From Saccoglossus kowalevskii (Eukaryota > Hemichordata > Enteropneusta > Harrimaniidae), in NCBI RefSeq assembly GCF_000003605.2, contig NW_003135357.1, forward strand, positions 195,547 through 233,512: 37,966 nucleotides of DNA, written 5' to 3'. Within the stretch, counting starts at the first letter, position 1. The number at the start of each line of letters is the position of its first letter. A program made the position numbers and the translations under genes. Below the pieces are notes generated by a model. That model had not been told where the DNA came from and did no database searches. It saw nothing but the letters and a program-made list of their open reading frames with translations. This document shows positions 10,081-22,414 of the stretch, piece by piece.

Positions 10081-13000
10081 ATTATGGCAGATGTTATATT
10101 TGTGAATGCCAATTTGCTCTATTATGTTTAAATGTATGTATTGATTGTCAAAAAAGACATATCTTAATGATTTGATGATATTTGCATATGTGCGTATTGG
10201 AGACGTGCTTCCAATATTGTAAATTAAGTTTGAAATTTCTATATTTGTACTTACATACCTCTGATAATCTTAGCGAATGAGAGTTGTTTCTTACCTTTGA
10301 TTAGTAGTTCTGTGCATTGATAGAGAAATAGACCGTGATTTATCGTGAATCATTGAAAACGCTGTTCTTTTAGCGCATGCGTATCAGTAGTGTTGAATTT
10401 TCATATAACAAATACTGCTTGTTATGCAAATGCAACATGTTTAGTTCATGATGAATCATAGTTCAAGTTAGTCTACAGAATGGAGTTTCGAACAAGAATC
10501 TTAAAAAGTGTTTTCGTCAACAACGCATCTATAATAGATAAATAAAAGCATTGTTTTTGATTTTATGATATTGTCAGCCGATATTAAAGTCCATTTTAAT
10601 TTAACTTTATTAAAAGTATTTAAAACTCCTCAGAAGAAATCACAATGGTTACACAACATCGTAAAAATACACAATCGGATTACAAAAATATAGAACTCAA
10701 GTGAACAATCAATCAAGACAAAAACCATGACAACGAAACATGTTGACAGTATTACCTGATCACAAATTGCCATAGTTTTTTAAGTACATGAAATTATTTT
10801 ACATATAGCTTCTAGTAGAGATTAACGGGTACATGCTTTTAGTAAGTTGTTTCCCGTGTAAACTATGTACCGAACATGGCATTATTAAATGTTCTTCGTC
10901 CCCAATTCATTCCTAGAACGGACTCACATATCTTAATCTTCAGGAATGTTTGGTCATATGTCTTCATTTTCATTCACAAAGAACTAATATTTGAATATTT
11001 ATTTTATCCAATGCAAATTTATTATTGTTTTTAGAATGTGAAAATGTGTATGACTTTGCCTATGTCTTAGTTTCTAATGTGCAATACGATTTTGTGTTGA
11101 GTTGTGTATTAACAGTTTTGCATTTGATTCTTTCAAGGGTTCGTTTGATGCATTCGTCACAGGCAGTCGATCAGCTTGAATTTTATCAACCTTTTCACCA
11201 CCAGTTCTCTCCTTTCGTCAAAAAATCGCAAAATTGTCCCGTTTAAAGTCTACACTTTCCTTCAGAAGATTGGGACAAAAATTTATTTAATAAAAACTGA
11301 AAATCAACTCGAATTAGAGTTTATTTTCAGAAATATTGAAGAATGTAAGAAAAAAGTCTGGTGGTGAAAATGTTAAGGGAGAGTAGTAGTTAAATTTGGG
11401 AATTCTCCTCCAAATATAAATGTAACTATGGCAATATTTTAGAAAGTTCAGATATGGAAGAATACGATTGTGTAATTAATATTTACTCACAATATTGTAA
11501 TACAGAAGCTCCGACGAAGCTTTGAAACCTTTTTATCGTTATAGAATTGTCGATTTATCACTTTCCGTTATTTAGGAGTGGTCCGCTGTTAGTTAATTTG
11601 CAAGAATGTAATCTATGATACCGGGTTTCTGAATGTGTATGCGTCTCCTAGTAATGAATATTCTTTATTGTCTTTACCCCGGGTATTATTTCTCGGGATG
11701 AAGCTCATTAACACCACGAACCTCCAAACTCCTGGGTCCATGGCAACACTATAGGTTAAGTATAAAGTAGTCTACAAGCAGAACAGCGGCAGTGGCCACT
11801 ATCCAACAAACGCACCCCCAACCGTTTTATTCAATTCCCAGCAAAACCATATAACATTATATCAAAACTAATCAAAACTCAACAGACTATTAAAAGAAGC
11901 ATTCCCCGTAAAATATGAAAAAGTACCTTGTACTTAAAAAAATCTTCCCTGTAGCTATTTGAAAGTTACAATCATAAACAGCTAATTAATTGGGAGAACC
12001 AATCCAATGGCAACAAGAAATAGACAACGTTAATGGCACGCCGTTTTCACTCAGAAAAACAAACTCTTAACATATAGGAAGTTTAATACAACTTGAATCT
12101 TAACTTGGAGAGCTACGTAGTTATGTTAAAAAACTATGATTGTTTCTAAATTAAATAAAAACAATAAATTTAAAAGATTCTGACATAACATCCATCCTCT
12201 AAAGTTGCACTATCCAATCGCAAGGAAATGACTCATATTTTCAGCTTTGAACCAATCACAGACACATTATTATTAGCACGTTGTGTCGCCATTGTGGTCG
12301 TCATTCTGAAAGATCTATGATCTTGGTATCGAGATATAACCTTCAAACTTCTCGCTCACTCTAAATCTGTGATATTTCTGAGGTTCAAATATCTCCACGA
12401 ACTGAGCAGCTACTCTTAGTACTGTGCTGACCAATCAAGTACGAGTACTAGTACGTCTGGGGTCAACACTGGCTCTCGATAGAATCTTGTGACAGCGCAT
12501 GCGTCAAACAGTGTCATCAACTCATCATTGCGCAGATGTTATCTTGATCATCACAGTAAGCATCGATCACCGACTAATGTATCATTTCATTTCACCCTGT
12601 GACGGGGCAAAAATGCTGAAATGTATATTGAGATATGTTTTTTTGACACAGGGAGCAATGACAAAACGCCAAAATACCAACAGGTTATTGTATATCTAGA
12701 TATTTCCTTTGTACGCTATGCTTTCTTAATTGACGTCCGGGATTGCTGTTTATGTTTATTAGCTGAAAACCACGTGATGTTGTGGTCATCTCCCAGGCTA
12801 GTATATGATTTGCAGTCGCTTAATTTTCCCGGTGGTTACTATACGTTTTCTCGACATGCAATAGCAAACGCGGCGGGGGTACGACCTCACATTTCTATGT
12901 TGATGAAATAATTTGACATGTAAGCGGTAATTTCATACGAAAGTAGAGATAGCATAGTAACCGAAACGATACTCTGATCCGGGTTCACATCGAGTTAATC

Positions 13001-13890
13001 TGATGAAAAAAATGACGAAAATACAGTTTGTTTTAAATATTGTTACAGTATGATACTGCATGCCGGTGATTTTGATTAGATTTTGATAAGATTTTGATTC
13101 ACCGTAAACTAAATATGTGTTTGCGCCACACTGTTCAGTAGTCTTTTGTTGAAAAACTGAAAAAAAAAACTGTTTATTATTAAATCTAGCACTTTTAGTT
13201 CATGGTAATATATAATGAAATGTACTATATCAACTAATATTAGAAATCACATGTTTTTATCTATCTTGCATTATTTGAACCCAATTTTTACATTCTTGAG
13301 CACCCTTTAACCATGGGAAATAGAACAATGAATTACTAGTTATCGTCCTCTTTTGGCTTGCTGCGCCATGACGCAACTCACAGTGTTTGCCCTCAATGTA
13401 TATTTATTTGTGAGTTAATCAACTTTCATAGTACTTGCATTATCAAATGCTCAATACGCTCGAATTTCATGATCAGCTGACCAATTGTCTCGACATACTT
13501 TAGTTTGCTCCTACGCTGTGTTGAAAAAAAAAATAGCGCTTTATGTACTGTGTTCATACACTTGATGATAAGGGCCCCAGCTATAGATGGGAGGCTTTGA
13601 AGGGACTGAGCTTCGATGCGCTCAATATACGAACAATTAGGCACATTCCGCCTGACGTACCCTGGCTGTCATGATGTGCTAATGTTATTAGTGGGAACTA
13701 ATATGCGCTGGTTAACATACTGTTTTCTGTACTCGTTGTGAATATTTACTGTCGACTATGAACAACACAGGAATGTAGTTGGTCGGAGTTTTGAGATGAG
13801 CCAACACTTTGCGCCTCGAATGCACGCGAGAAGCACTAAATGCAAGGATCTTCCTGTAGCATATATGCTGAAAACACCTGTTTCAGTCGT
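10081..13890. other. Long intergenic stretch without a supported gene
   Basis: Open frames here are short, overlap on both strands and show no domain. A weak likeness to the TTAA MITE end (GCGCATGCGTCA near 12497) is too short to call. Confidence 0.4.
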
Positions 13891-13900
13891 TACACGTTAT

Positions 13901-13913
13901 GCGCCCTCTAGTG
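13901..13913. promoter_or_regulatory. CTCF-like motif GCGCCCTCTAGTG
   Basis: This is close to the reverse complement of the bilaterian CTCF consensus core. A second copy, GCGCCCCCTA, is at 14451-14460. Confidence 0.35.
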
Positions 13914-13971
13914 TGCTTCTGTGAATCGGTCCAATTGATTCAAGTTCTTGACATCGATTCAGACGCTCCGT

Positions 13972-14115
13972 AGCTCAGCGAATTAGTTTAAATTGTGTGC
14001 AGTTTGTACGTGGGAAACAATTCCGGTCAGCATCTGGAAATGTAATAGCCGAGGTAATACTCTTCCCACTTGCAAGTTACCAGTACAGTGGGGCGAGGGT
14101 TCGAATCCGAAAGGG
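13972..14115 (+). repeat. tRNA-like / SINE-like patch with separated A and B boxes
   Basis: GCTCCGTAGCTCAGCGAATTAG (A-box-like) begins near 13973, and GGTTCGAATCC (a perfect B box) is at about 14098-14108. The spacing of about 120 bases is too wide for an ordinary tRNA, and the acceptor ends do not pair. A tRNA-derived SINE remnant with an insertion is the likelier explanation. Confidence 0.4.
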
Positions 14116-14878
14116 ATGGAATCTCAGACATTTTTCACGTTCCCTTCTGATGCTGTCGACCTCTCGCAACAATTTCTACACAACGAACAAGATTTACTGA
14201 ATTTGCCATCTCATCGAAAGAAAATTTACATAATAAACGGAAACACAGATATTTGCATTTTAGGAGGATGCAATTTGGCAAAAGATGTGATATAGACATT
14301 TTGCCGGGCATCACATTTTCAGAACAGATATTTTATCCTGTCAAAGATCGTTCACTAGGTATGATTATTCAATCATGGTAACCACTCTTACATTTTTAAT
14401 GATTGTCGTTTCCGTGTCTCAATCGTCCAATCGCCACAGTTTGTACTGGTGCGCCCCCTACGGCGATAACTGTTTAAGTATGGTCTGCTGCAAAAAAAGT
14501 TTAAATTCGTCTTTTTCTCGGATAGGACAGTAACCATGGAAATTCTACGTTGCATTACGTAAGCAAAATTAAATATATGTGACATGGGATTGTGTTGATA
14601 TGTAAAAAAAATGAAGCAGGGTCATATATCGAACATACAACTTAACCCGTTTGTCCCACGTGACTCACTCAACAAATGGCACGTCTACTACAAGATCACG
14701 TATTATTTTATTACTTTTGTAATAACTGTAATTATCCTTCTAACTTAATTCTCGAGCTTCCGGTGTCGACACATTTTGTGTTCTACAGTACAAACACGCA
14801 CAGTGAACGATGTTTTGCGCAGAATGGTAAAGAAAATGTAATCACCAAGTTATATATTATGTCTTATTTATGTCTTAA

Positions 14879-15038
14879 AGCTGGGGAGTCGTCACCTGCG
14901 CATGCGTCAGCAGATGGCCATAACGTGTCATTGTTCACAAACAAGCGTCTACCCATGAGCTTTTGCGTTTTTAGCGTGTGTTGTTATCGTCGCTTGGGAC
15001 TCAATTCCCGCGCGTGCGCAGGTGACGATCCTCCCGCT
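14879..15038. mobile_element. Intact TTAA-flanked MITE (160 bp)
   Basis: It is flanked by TTAA at 14875-14878 and 15039-15042. The 28-bp terminal inverted repeats start AGCTGGGGAGTCGTCACC and, read inward from the right, AGCGGGAGGATCGTCACC; they agree at 23 of 28 positions. The interior shares TACCCATGAGC and TTTGCGTTTTTAGCGTGT with the interrupted copy at 5634-6094. There is no coding capacity. Confidence 0.8.
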
Positions 15039-15235
15039 TTAATACTACGGTGAGCCGATCTTTGCCTCACGTTTTTAGAAAGCTATATCAAGTGGCAGTA
15101 TATTTAAGATATAACAAGAGAACTGGTGATGGTTGTAGAACTGCCTCAGCTCAAAGATTGTTATGTAATACAAGGGAATGTGAAGGGAAATGTACTGTAG
15201 TGTTACCTCTGTGTAATTTACAATATATCTGCATT

Positions 15236-15531
15236 ACCCTTCACTGTGAAGGACAATATGGGAGTTGCTTAAATGACTGGTAAAAGCAAGGCTGGTCAAA
15301 TTCTGCAAAATAGTAGTTAGAATTTCCAGATACGCAATCGACACATTGTGAGATATCAAAATATGGATGATAAACAGCAAGTGATATTCCAGAGATGTAG
15401 TTGGAATTGAAGCAAAGGAGTCACCTAAGTATTAATCCATGAAACATACTCACACATATCCGGACATATCATCCTGTCTTATTGTGTGTGGGCAAAGCTG
15501 TCATGCACACAATCGGAAAAATATGTTATTA
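15236..15531 (-). pseudogene. Degenerate cysteine-rich exon (right copy)
   Basis: The minus strand after TTATTTACAG carries SWIN, then a frame reading NYISGISLAVYHPYFDISQ and CVDCVSGNSNYYFAEFDQP, CFYQSFKQLPYCPSQ and TGA. It preserves the half that the left copy has lost to frameshifts, while its own first half has lost bases around the DC-VHD region. It is a decayed paralogue, protein family unrecognised. Confidence 0.45.
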
Positions 15532-15662
15532 CTGTAAATAATTATGAACAATAAAACTGAAAATAAAAACTATGAACAGTTAATAAGGAAAATATGTGAT
15601 TTGCTAAAAAAGTATGTAGTTTCCAGAAAATTATTACAAGTCCCAGAAGTGCATACGAGTCG

Positions 15663-16082
15663 TCAAAACGTACAGTTTGGTGACAGAACCCAAATGAGAA
15701 GTCTGGAGTCACGGCGAATACTCGTCACCCCTCTAAAAACGTCATTACTGTGCCAATGACATTGAACTTTGCTCTTCCATAAAACAGCAGTTTCCATCTT
15801 CAAATAATCAAAATAAACATGATACCCTGGCGAAGCATGTCTATTGTTTAACAACGACTGTCCCAGGGGATGTTCGTCTTCCCAATTTCACAAGATAAAC
15901 GTCCCAGGGTTGTTTTGTGTACTAGAAGGACATGTTTATTGGCAGCATTTCTTGTATTAATTTCCATTGCACAAAAAAAAAGAAGAAGCAAATACTGTTA
16001 CTGAAGCACAGAATTTGCAAGAATTTTTCTCCCTGGCCATTCACGCAAACTGCAAACAAAGTCTTTTACCTCATCCATGGTT
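15663..16082 (-). pseudogene. Broken reading frames of the right inverted-repeat arm
   Basis: On the minus strand, ATG near 16082 opens MDEVKDFVCSLREWPGRK; a later frame (15663-15854) contains KMETAVLWKSKVQCHWHSND. Both have counterparts in the left arm. An extra block of about 70 bases and stop codons separate the parts. Confidence 0.4.
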
Positions 16083-16413
16083 GTTGACACTTTGCAGCCG
16101 CCTTGATGGATGTATTGTGACGTATTTTCACCCCGGATTCTGACCTTGCGTTCCGGCTACATTTACTGCCCTTTCATACCAGTTCAATTTCCTTTCATTA
16201 TTACATCCAAATGTCATGATATTTAATATTTAAAACCAACCTTTATTTCACAGTCACTTTAGTTTTCACTTTTCTAAAATTATTTTACTGATCAAAATAC
16301 TTTTCACTTCCATCATGCAATCTCCCATAGTACTTCCGCAGACACAGCGGCGATCGCCAACATATCTACAATTAACCTCGCTCTCAGGAGCTGAGGAATA
16401 AAATTAACATTTG

Positions 16414-18559
16414 CACTTACTCAAATGTTTCAACATATTTTGGACAACCTCTAACAAATTGATATTAGTTCTGCATGTGTTATGCAATTGTTTAATATGT
16501 CGACCCTTTCCCGTGATGCAATGCGTCTAATGACTCACACATTTGTATTCAAAAGACTGAGAATTGACTGCATATTTCATAAAATGTTGCTGTTCATAAT
16601 GAGTATTATCTTTACAATTGAACCGGTGGTAGACTCTGGTGGGTAACATTGTATCATTGCCGTTAATTCCAGCCGCTGTGGGCGTACTTCGCCTCTAACT
16701 TGTACTTCTAACTACTTAATTAGGGGTTGGCCATTAGAAAGTCTTGGGGACGATGGGGAGATGTGAAAACAAATATTCTGAAAAGAGAAAATTGTAAGAA
16801 AATAAATAAAGAAATTTTTAAAAAAATCCACACATACACATATGTTGAAAGAAAAAAGAACGATTACAGTAACATCGATCATTGTGAAATAAAATGCACT
16901 AGCTCAAAACTAAAAGGGAAACTAGTATTTGTGCTGTAGCCCACCGAAGCGTTGAGACCCCACGGAAAGAGCAACCAATGACAACACACCGTGTTACATG
17001 TCTCTGTCAAATTCAATTCGCACTCGAATTGGTTAACATATAGGCTCGATAGGGAGGGGGTCATTAAACGCAACTTGATAAGGTAATTGGTCTAATATGG
17101 TTAGCGGCGACCTCAATTCTGTACGAGGTCTACTGAGAATCAACACTGTGGTGCGTGTTCCGAGTCAGTGCGTGTTCTTATTGTTGATAGCTGTTCTCGT
17201 ATCTGAAGAATCAACGCAAAAATGGAGAAAAATGACCGGAGGGAAAACTATTTAATTAAAATAATACCCGATATTCCACGTATTTCGAACACACACTATG
17301 GCTGTCTTGTTGTCACGTGATGACGGCCTTTCTGAACGGATAGCTGAAAAAGTTTAGCATGCCAAACTGCGGCTAAACTAACAAACAGTACGCGTTGCCT
17401 TTATACTACCCTCCAAGAGCGTCGGAGAATGCCAGTAATTGTTATGGGTCACTGCAGTGTCAAATTACACGAGTCGTTAACATACAGAAATAGAAACAAG
17501 GAGTCATTAGCGATGGGGGTCAATACAATGCATTTGGACAATAAAATATTTATATAGGCCGCGCCCTCTGGTGACAAAATCATTGTGACGTCAATGGGTG
17601 TAGGTAAAGTTTTGATCTGTGTTTGTATATTCAAAATGACAATAACAACACAACGAAACAGAGTTGTCTGTTTCAATAACATTGTTTCGGAGGTTTATTG
17701 CGCAACCTTCATGTCGATCGAAGGAGTTCAGTAACACTGAGATTTACAGTAAAAAACAAAACAAACAAAAACATTTCTAAAAAAAAAAGTCTAAACCGAC
17801 GTGTAACAGCAAAAGCGAGTCCATACATCTGTGTGTAACCAATATACTAATATAATGAGGCCATTTTTGAAAATTCATTATGACAATATGTGCGAGTAAT
17901 AATCGGAAATTCAATTTATTTCCTGACGTGACAATTAAAATCCAGCTGAATAATGTATCTGCAAATTATGTATCTTTTTTTTATACATTAATTCAGTTTT
18001 ATCAGACCAAATATGACGTGTTTGAAAAAGCGCATTCGGCGCGTCCTAGTAACTAGAACACACACATTAAAAACTAAATATAACTGAGCTTTATTTCGAT
18101 GATATTATTGCCTGCTCATCATTAGTCACGTGCAAATATGCAAATTATGCGCTTTGATGTATGCGATTTGATATGTAAATGCGGGTGCGTACTTTCGATT
18201 ATTTATCCCCTCGTAAAAAAGTTGCGAATATATCAGCCCTGCTATTGCAGTTGATAAGTCCTTTTGTCACATGGAGTCGTGTATAATCATTCAGTAGATC
18301 ATCGTGGATCATCGCGTGTACGTAATGTACAATCACCTCGTATTCTTGTGGCGCGTGTTTGCATTTCACATTGCAATTTACATACCACGTGTATATTTCG
18401 CATCGTGACACTTTAAACGCTAAAAACGCCACTTATTTTGAAAAACGACGATAACCCAAGATAAACCCAAGAAAAACATGCTTCCTGTGCAGATGCATGC
18501 AGAAAAGGATTCATGTCTGTATTACGATATGCAGTTTCGACACGTAGCTGCACACGTTT
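16414..18559. other. Intergenic stretch, no supported gene
   Basis: A CTCF-like GCGCCCTCTGGTG lies at 17561-17573 and a CRE-type TGACGTCA at 17586-17593, only 12 bases apart. The minus-strand open frame 18199-18432 begins with GTG and cannot be assigned to a family. Nothing else stands out. Confidence 0.35.
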
Positions 18560-18574
18560 TTAATGTGCATACGC

Positions 18575-18790
18575 CGCCACGCCACGCTGAGCCGCGCCAC
18601 ACAACACAACACAACACCACGCCACACCACACCACACCAGGCCACGTCACGTCACACCACACAACGCCACCGTGGTATGCCACGCCACAATACACCGCGC
18701 CACGCCATACCACACAACGCTTACGCCACACCGCGCCACGCCACACCACGTCACGCCACACAACACCACTGCACACAACATACACCACAC
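18575..18790. repeat. CCACA/CCACG-type microsatellite
   Basis: About 210 bases of degenerate 5-base repeats (variants of CCACA, CGCCA, CACAC) have a strong strand bias of C and A over G and T. A (TA)n run follows at 18805-18822. Open frames across it on both strands are low-complexity artefacts. Confidence 0.85.
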
Positions 18791-19318
18791 TACATTACCT
18801 TACTGTATATATATATATATATTATGATGCAATGTTTTAGCGTATGTAGTTAGGTGATAGTATCCAGAAAATATAATCGAGTCAAAATTTATTTCCAAAT
18901 AATAAGTCATATGGTATTGTGGCATGCCATGGTGAATGGTATAGTATTAGTATTAATAGTAGTATTATCCTGGTTCAAGATCTGTAGATAATTTGCCCTT
19001 TATATTTCTTCGAGTATTATTTCTTGGTGTAATTCATTCCCTATAAGTTTATATTATAAGTGCATGTTTGTTTTGCCTAAAAGTTAGCCCACTTTGGCCC
19101 GGAGTCCTCTCCAGCAAGTGTGTCATCTTTGAAATTATAAAAAAAAAGCTCCATTCAAGACATAAAATTCGTTAATTACGGTATAAAAAATGTAGTTCAT
19201 CACTAATGTGAAAAAAGAACCTTTAGTCTGAGAACGGGTGTACATGTTAAAGAAAATTGTCGTTTATCTAATTTTGGCTGCCTGAAATATGCTAGCGGCA
19301 TGTCCATGCCATTTTTCA

Positions 19319-19344
19319 GGTAAATACTCCCGGGAGTGTTTACC
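19319..19344. repeat. 26-bp near-perfect palindrome centred on CCCGGG
   Basis: GGTAAATACTCCC is followed by GGGAGTGTTTACC; one pair mismatches. It lies just downstream of the minus-strand NTF2-like gene. It could be a dimeric protein site or a cruciform-prone repeat. Confidence 0.5.
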
Positions 19345-19399
19345 TTTATAGACGAAGCATTTAACAAATATAAACGATCTGTCAAATAGCAGCAGAATT

Positions 19400-19405
19400 T
19401 TTATT
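19400..19405 (-). terminator. Candidate polyadenylation signal AATAAA for the minus-strand NTF2-like gene
   Basis: This is the AATAAA hexamer I noticed on the minus strand downstream of the stop, about 190 bases past it. Confidence 0.35.
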
Positions 19406-19597
19406 TCATTACGTTCCCCTCATTCACGATAATGACACGTTTCAGCTAAAAAGCAATGCATACACATATAATAGTACTATGCCATGATTCTACTCAATCT
19501 TAAACAGGTGCCGGACATATCGTTCGACGGCACCGGGAGGTGTAGACGCCGCCGCCTCGATGACAATATAAGCGTCGCGATTCCACGAACACACCTC

Positions 19598-21810
19598 TTA
19601 TTTCACGTTCATGTTAAAACACGGAGTGTACAAGCAGTATTTGTCCGCTACCTTCTTCCAGATGGCTAAATACTTGCCGACTACAATGACCGAGCCGTCC
19701 GATTTGAACATGGTGTATTTACTGCGATCAAACACGAATTCATCGCCGCTAATGTTGCCAACTTCTTCAAATTCGAATGTCATTGTTTCTACACCATCGG
19801 ACTTCATTCCCTGCAGTACAGCTATGGTATCTGAAAAAAAAATACCCGTTCGTTTTGTTATCTGAGCATAAACCACTGAGCACTACGTCACATGAAAAGA
19901 AGTTTCATAGTTACAATTTGGAAGAGTCCTTCGCTGTTTATTGATAAATCACTGAGTAAAATAATTTCAGAGGCAAATATATTCGATTCGGTGACATTAG
20001 ATACGCCTCTCAGGCAGCTACGCCGGCGGATGAACATATTAGCATACCGGCGCCGGGAATGTGTCCATCAACAATTCAGTGAAGCGTACGACGTCCTACT
20101 GCAGTTTCAGAAATCTGCAGCTTCTAGGAATAATGTGGCGAACCGCTAGTAAAATAGCAATTCCGTAACAACCCCGATAGTTGATACGTGCACGAGATCC
20201 TAGTTTCTATGTTCTTAGTTATCATTTTATGAATCGATGGAATATCCAGATGTTTCAGTCAGTTATAGGTAAATAAAGCAAACACGTTCTAGGAAACGGA
20301 ACATCGTACTAGTAACCGCGATGTATATTGCAATATCTATTACGGAATTTCAGATATCGGTCGGGACCACTCAACGTCGCGAATGATCCTTGTTCGCTAA
20401 AGCACGTATGCAATCTCAAGTAGTGCCAATGGGTGGGCGCATAAAGAGCGACGTATCCCAGCCACGGCGAGTGTAGAATGACATAACAGGAATACAACCG
20501 TGTTACCAAACGCCGGTAATTTTAGTATAAAAGTTGATTACGAGTTCGACGACCTTTCAACGAACGCGTGGCTTGTAATCGATATACGCGCACATGCCGT
20601 AGTGATACCTTGGAGAATAACACTCAAAGTTGTGTATTCTCACGACAGATTTGCAGTTCAGGAAAAGTTAATTGCAACGTGCTCTTCAGAAGATTACACA
20701 GCAGATGAGTCAGTACGTACACAACCCAATACGCTGACATCCTAGCTACGTCCATTAGCGTTACATTAGCGTGATCGATGATGATTGTGAACACGCATAG
20801 CATCACGAATTATTCATCAGTCATTGCTAAGCAAAACCGATGAATGACAGACGAGGCTCCCTCTTCTTTTAATCAAACGCCACAAGGCAAATTAGATTCA
20901 AGTAGAGCCCAGTCCAAGTGGGGTTCCTAAGGTGTTTTTTTTATGTACGTAATCATTATGATTCGGACTGTTTTTTTTGTTTGTTTTTTTATTTTTCGAT
21001 TTGACATTGGTTTAGACGCACTGTCATGGTGGCATATGTAGGCATACCAGGCCTGCTGATTAGCGATTCTATCTGTCTAGGACACAGTAGGACTTCCTAT
21101 TGCAAGAACAAAGAGTGTCCGGTGCTGCTTTGGATACAGATTACCACCACTCTCACGCGTCACGTTCACACTGGTATATCGATATCAATATTATGCCACA
21201 GTAAAAAATATACAGAACTGCGCTTGGGGCGTCTGGCGTTTATTTTATAACCACGAGTTTTATTTTGAAGCATTGTCATATGTGCGTTTTTTTAACACCC
21301 GTAATATGTGATGGTTTGAAAACTGAAAACAAATATCAGTATAGAATGGACGGTTGAATGGGTCTGTATATTGGTGTCTGGAACTTACAATAACAGATGG
21401 CAACGTGCACACTGTTTCATATTGGCTTTTCTAGACGGAAACGTGATTGGCAATGTGCAGTGATGTGTGCAGTGTGCAGTATACGTCTTTAAACTCGTTA
21501 TTTGCGCTGGCCGCTTTAGACTTCGGGGATTTAAAGAGAAATCAATTCCCGGGAAAATTTAACTGTGATTCACCCACACATCCAATTTATTCCGAAATCT
21601 AACAAGGACACTGCTTTATTTGGAGCGAAATTTAAAAATAGATGGAGACAACTCACCTTCTCTACCATATTGTACCTCTTTACCCGGTGCCATCATTTTG
21701 CAATCTTCAGTGAACAATTCTTTTAAATTCTCGAAATCGCCAGAGTCGTAATATTCTGTGAATTTCTTCATCTGCTCCCCGAGAGCCGACTTGATATTGG
21801 CGTTAGACAT
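19598..21810 (-). CDS. NTF2-like (SnoaL-like/DUF4440) small protein, two exons
   Basis: Exon 1 is 21657-21810 (154 nt, ATG with A at -3, donor GAAG|GTGAGT) and exon 2 is 19598-19830 (233 nt, acceptor TTTTTTTTTCAG). They join in phase 1 (G|AT) to give 128 residues, the usual size of this family. The first exon has an N-terminal helix followed by YYDSGDFENLKELFTEDC and APGKEVQYGRE, the family's helix-strand-glycine layout. Exon 2 supplies beta strands with MTFEFEEVG, KSDGSVIVVGKYLAIWKK and a C-terminal strand. DUF4440/SnoaL-like proteins adopt the cone-shaped NTF2 fold with a ligand pocket; the ligand here is unknown. No signal peptide or membrane segment is seen. It is paralogous to the plus-strand gene at 33200. 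Confidence 0.85.
19831..21656 (-). other. Intron of the minus-strand NTF2-like gene, with unassigned plus-strand frames
   Basis: Two plus-strand open frames lie inside: 19892-20149 (ATG, 85 codons, charged and helical, ending near SEAYDVLLQFQKS) and a frame ending at 20745 (starts only with GTG, preceded by TATAAAAG at 20531). Neither has a recognised domain. I treat them as unsupported. Confidence 0.5.
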
Positions 21811-22414
21811 GGTGTTAGGATATCGTCTTGGTTTCTGTCGTCTAGGATGTCGAGTCTTCTTGTTTCCAGGCCAGACTAAGCACGCCGTGCAATTGAAGCA
21901 TGATTAATACAGTTATTCTTGAGTCAATATCTATTGGGACAAACCATTATCGGAAAGGGGAGATTTTTTTTTTTCTAAACATCAAACGACGCGTGACATA
22001 GACTGCACAGTGTAATGCAATATTAGAATACGTGATTGTTTTAATCGGGTGCTATATATAAGAATTCTAATTGAATACTCAATGGTATGCCATCTGGTAA
22101 CACGTGACACTTTAGGTTGAACTGGTTATGTACATTGCAATAAGTATTACGTCGCTCAGCGGAACACGTGTGCTTACATTCAGTTGTAGATAATGGCGAC
22201 CATGGTGCCAGCCAGGCACATGTGCCGCACACGATTAACTACGTAGTGTTTAAAGGGCAGTCGTCGTGTCACATCATGTTTCTATGTGTCCCATGTAGGG
22301 TCCCATGCGACGAACGCATCGCACGCCACGTACAAGTGCATTATTCTTTCATTCAACACGCGTCTCTGACCTTTTTTCTGTCAGTCACTGTCATTTGATA
22401 ATAAAAGCGCATTA

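Larger units (their letters stand above)
15120..16413 (-). repeat. Right arm of the large inverted repeat
   Basis: This is the reverse complement of the blocks in 7330-9270, with gaps. Relative to the left arm it has about 70 extra bases around 15850-15930. It lies 5.8 kb from the left arm, with the shared reading frames facing each other tail to tail. Confidence 0.8.

Noticed and set aside
13972-14115. Functional intron-containing tRNA
   Set aside because: The acceptor ends do not pair and the A-to-B spacing is too large.
14676-15053. 125-codon plus-strand frame
   Set aside because: It runs straight through the TTAA MITE and its terminal repeats, and it lacks domain features.
18522-18853. 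Overlapping open frames of 88-120 codons on both strands
   Set aside because: They run through the CCACA-type microsatellite and consist of its periodic translation.
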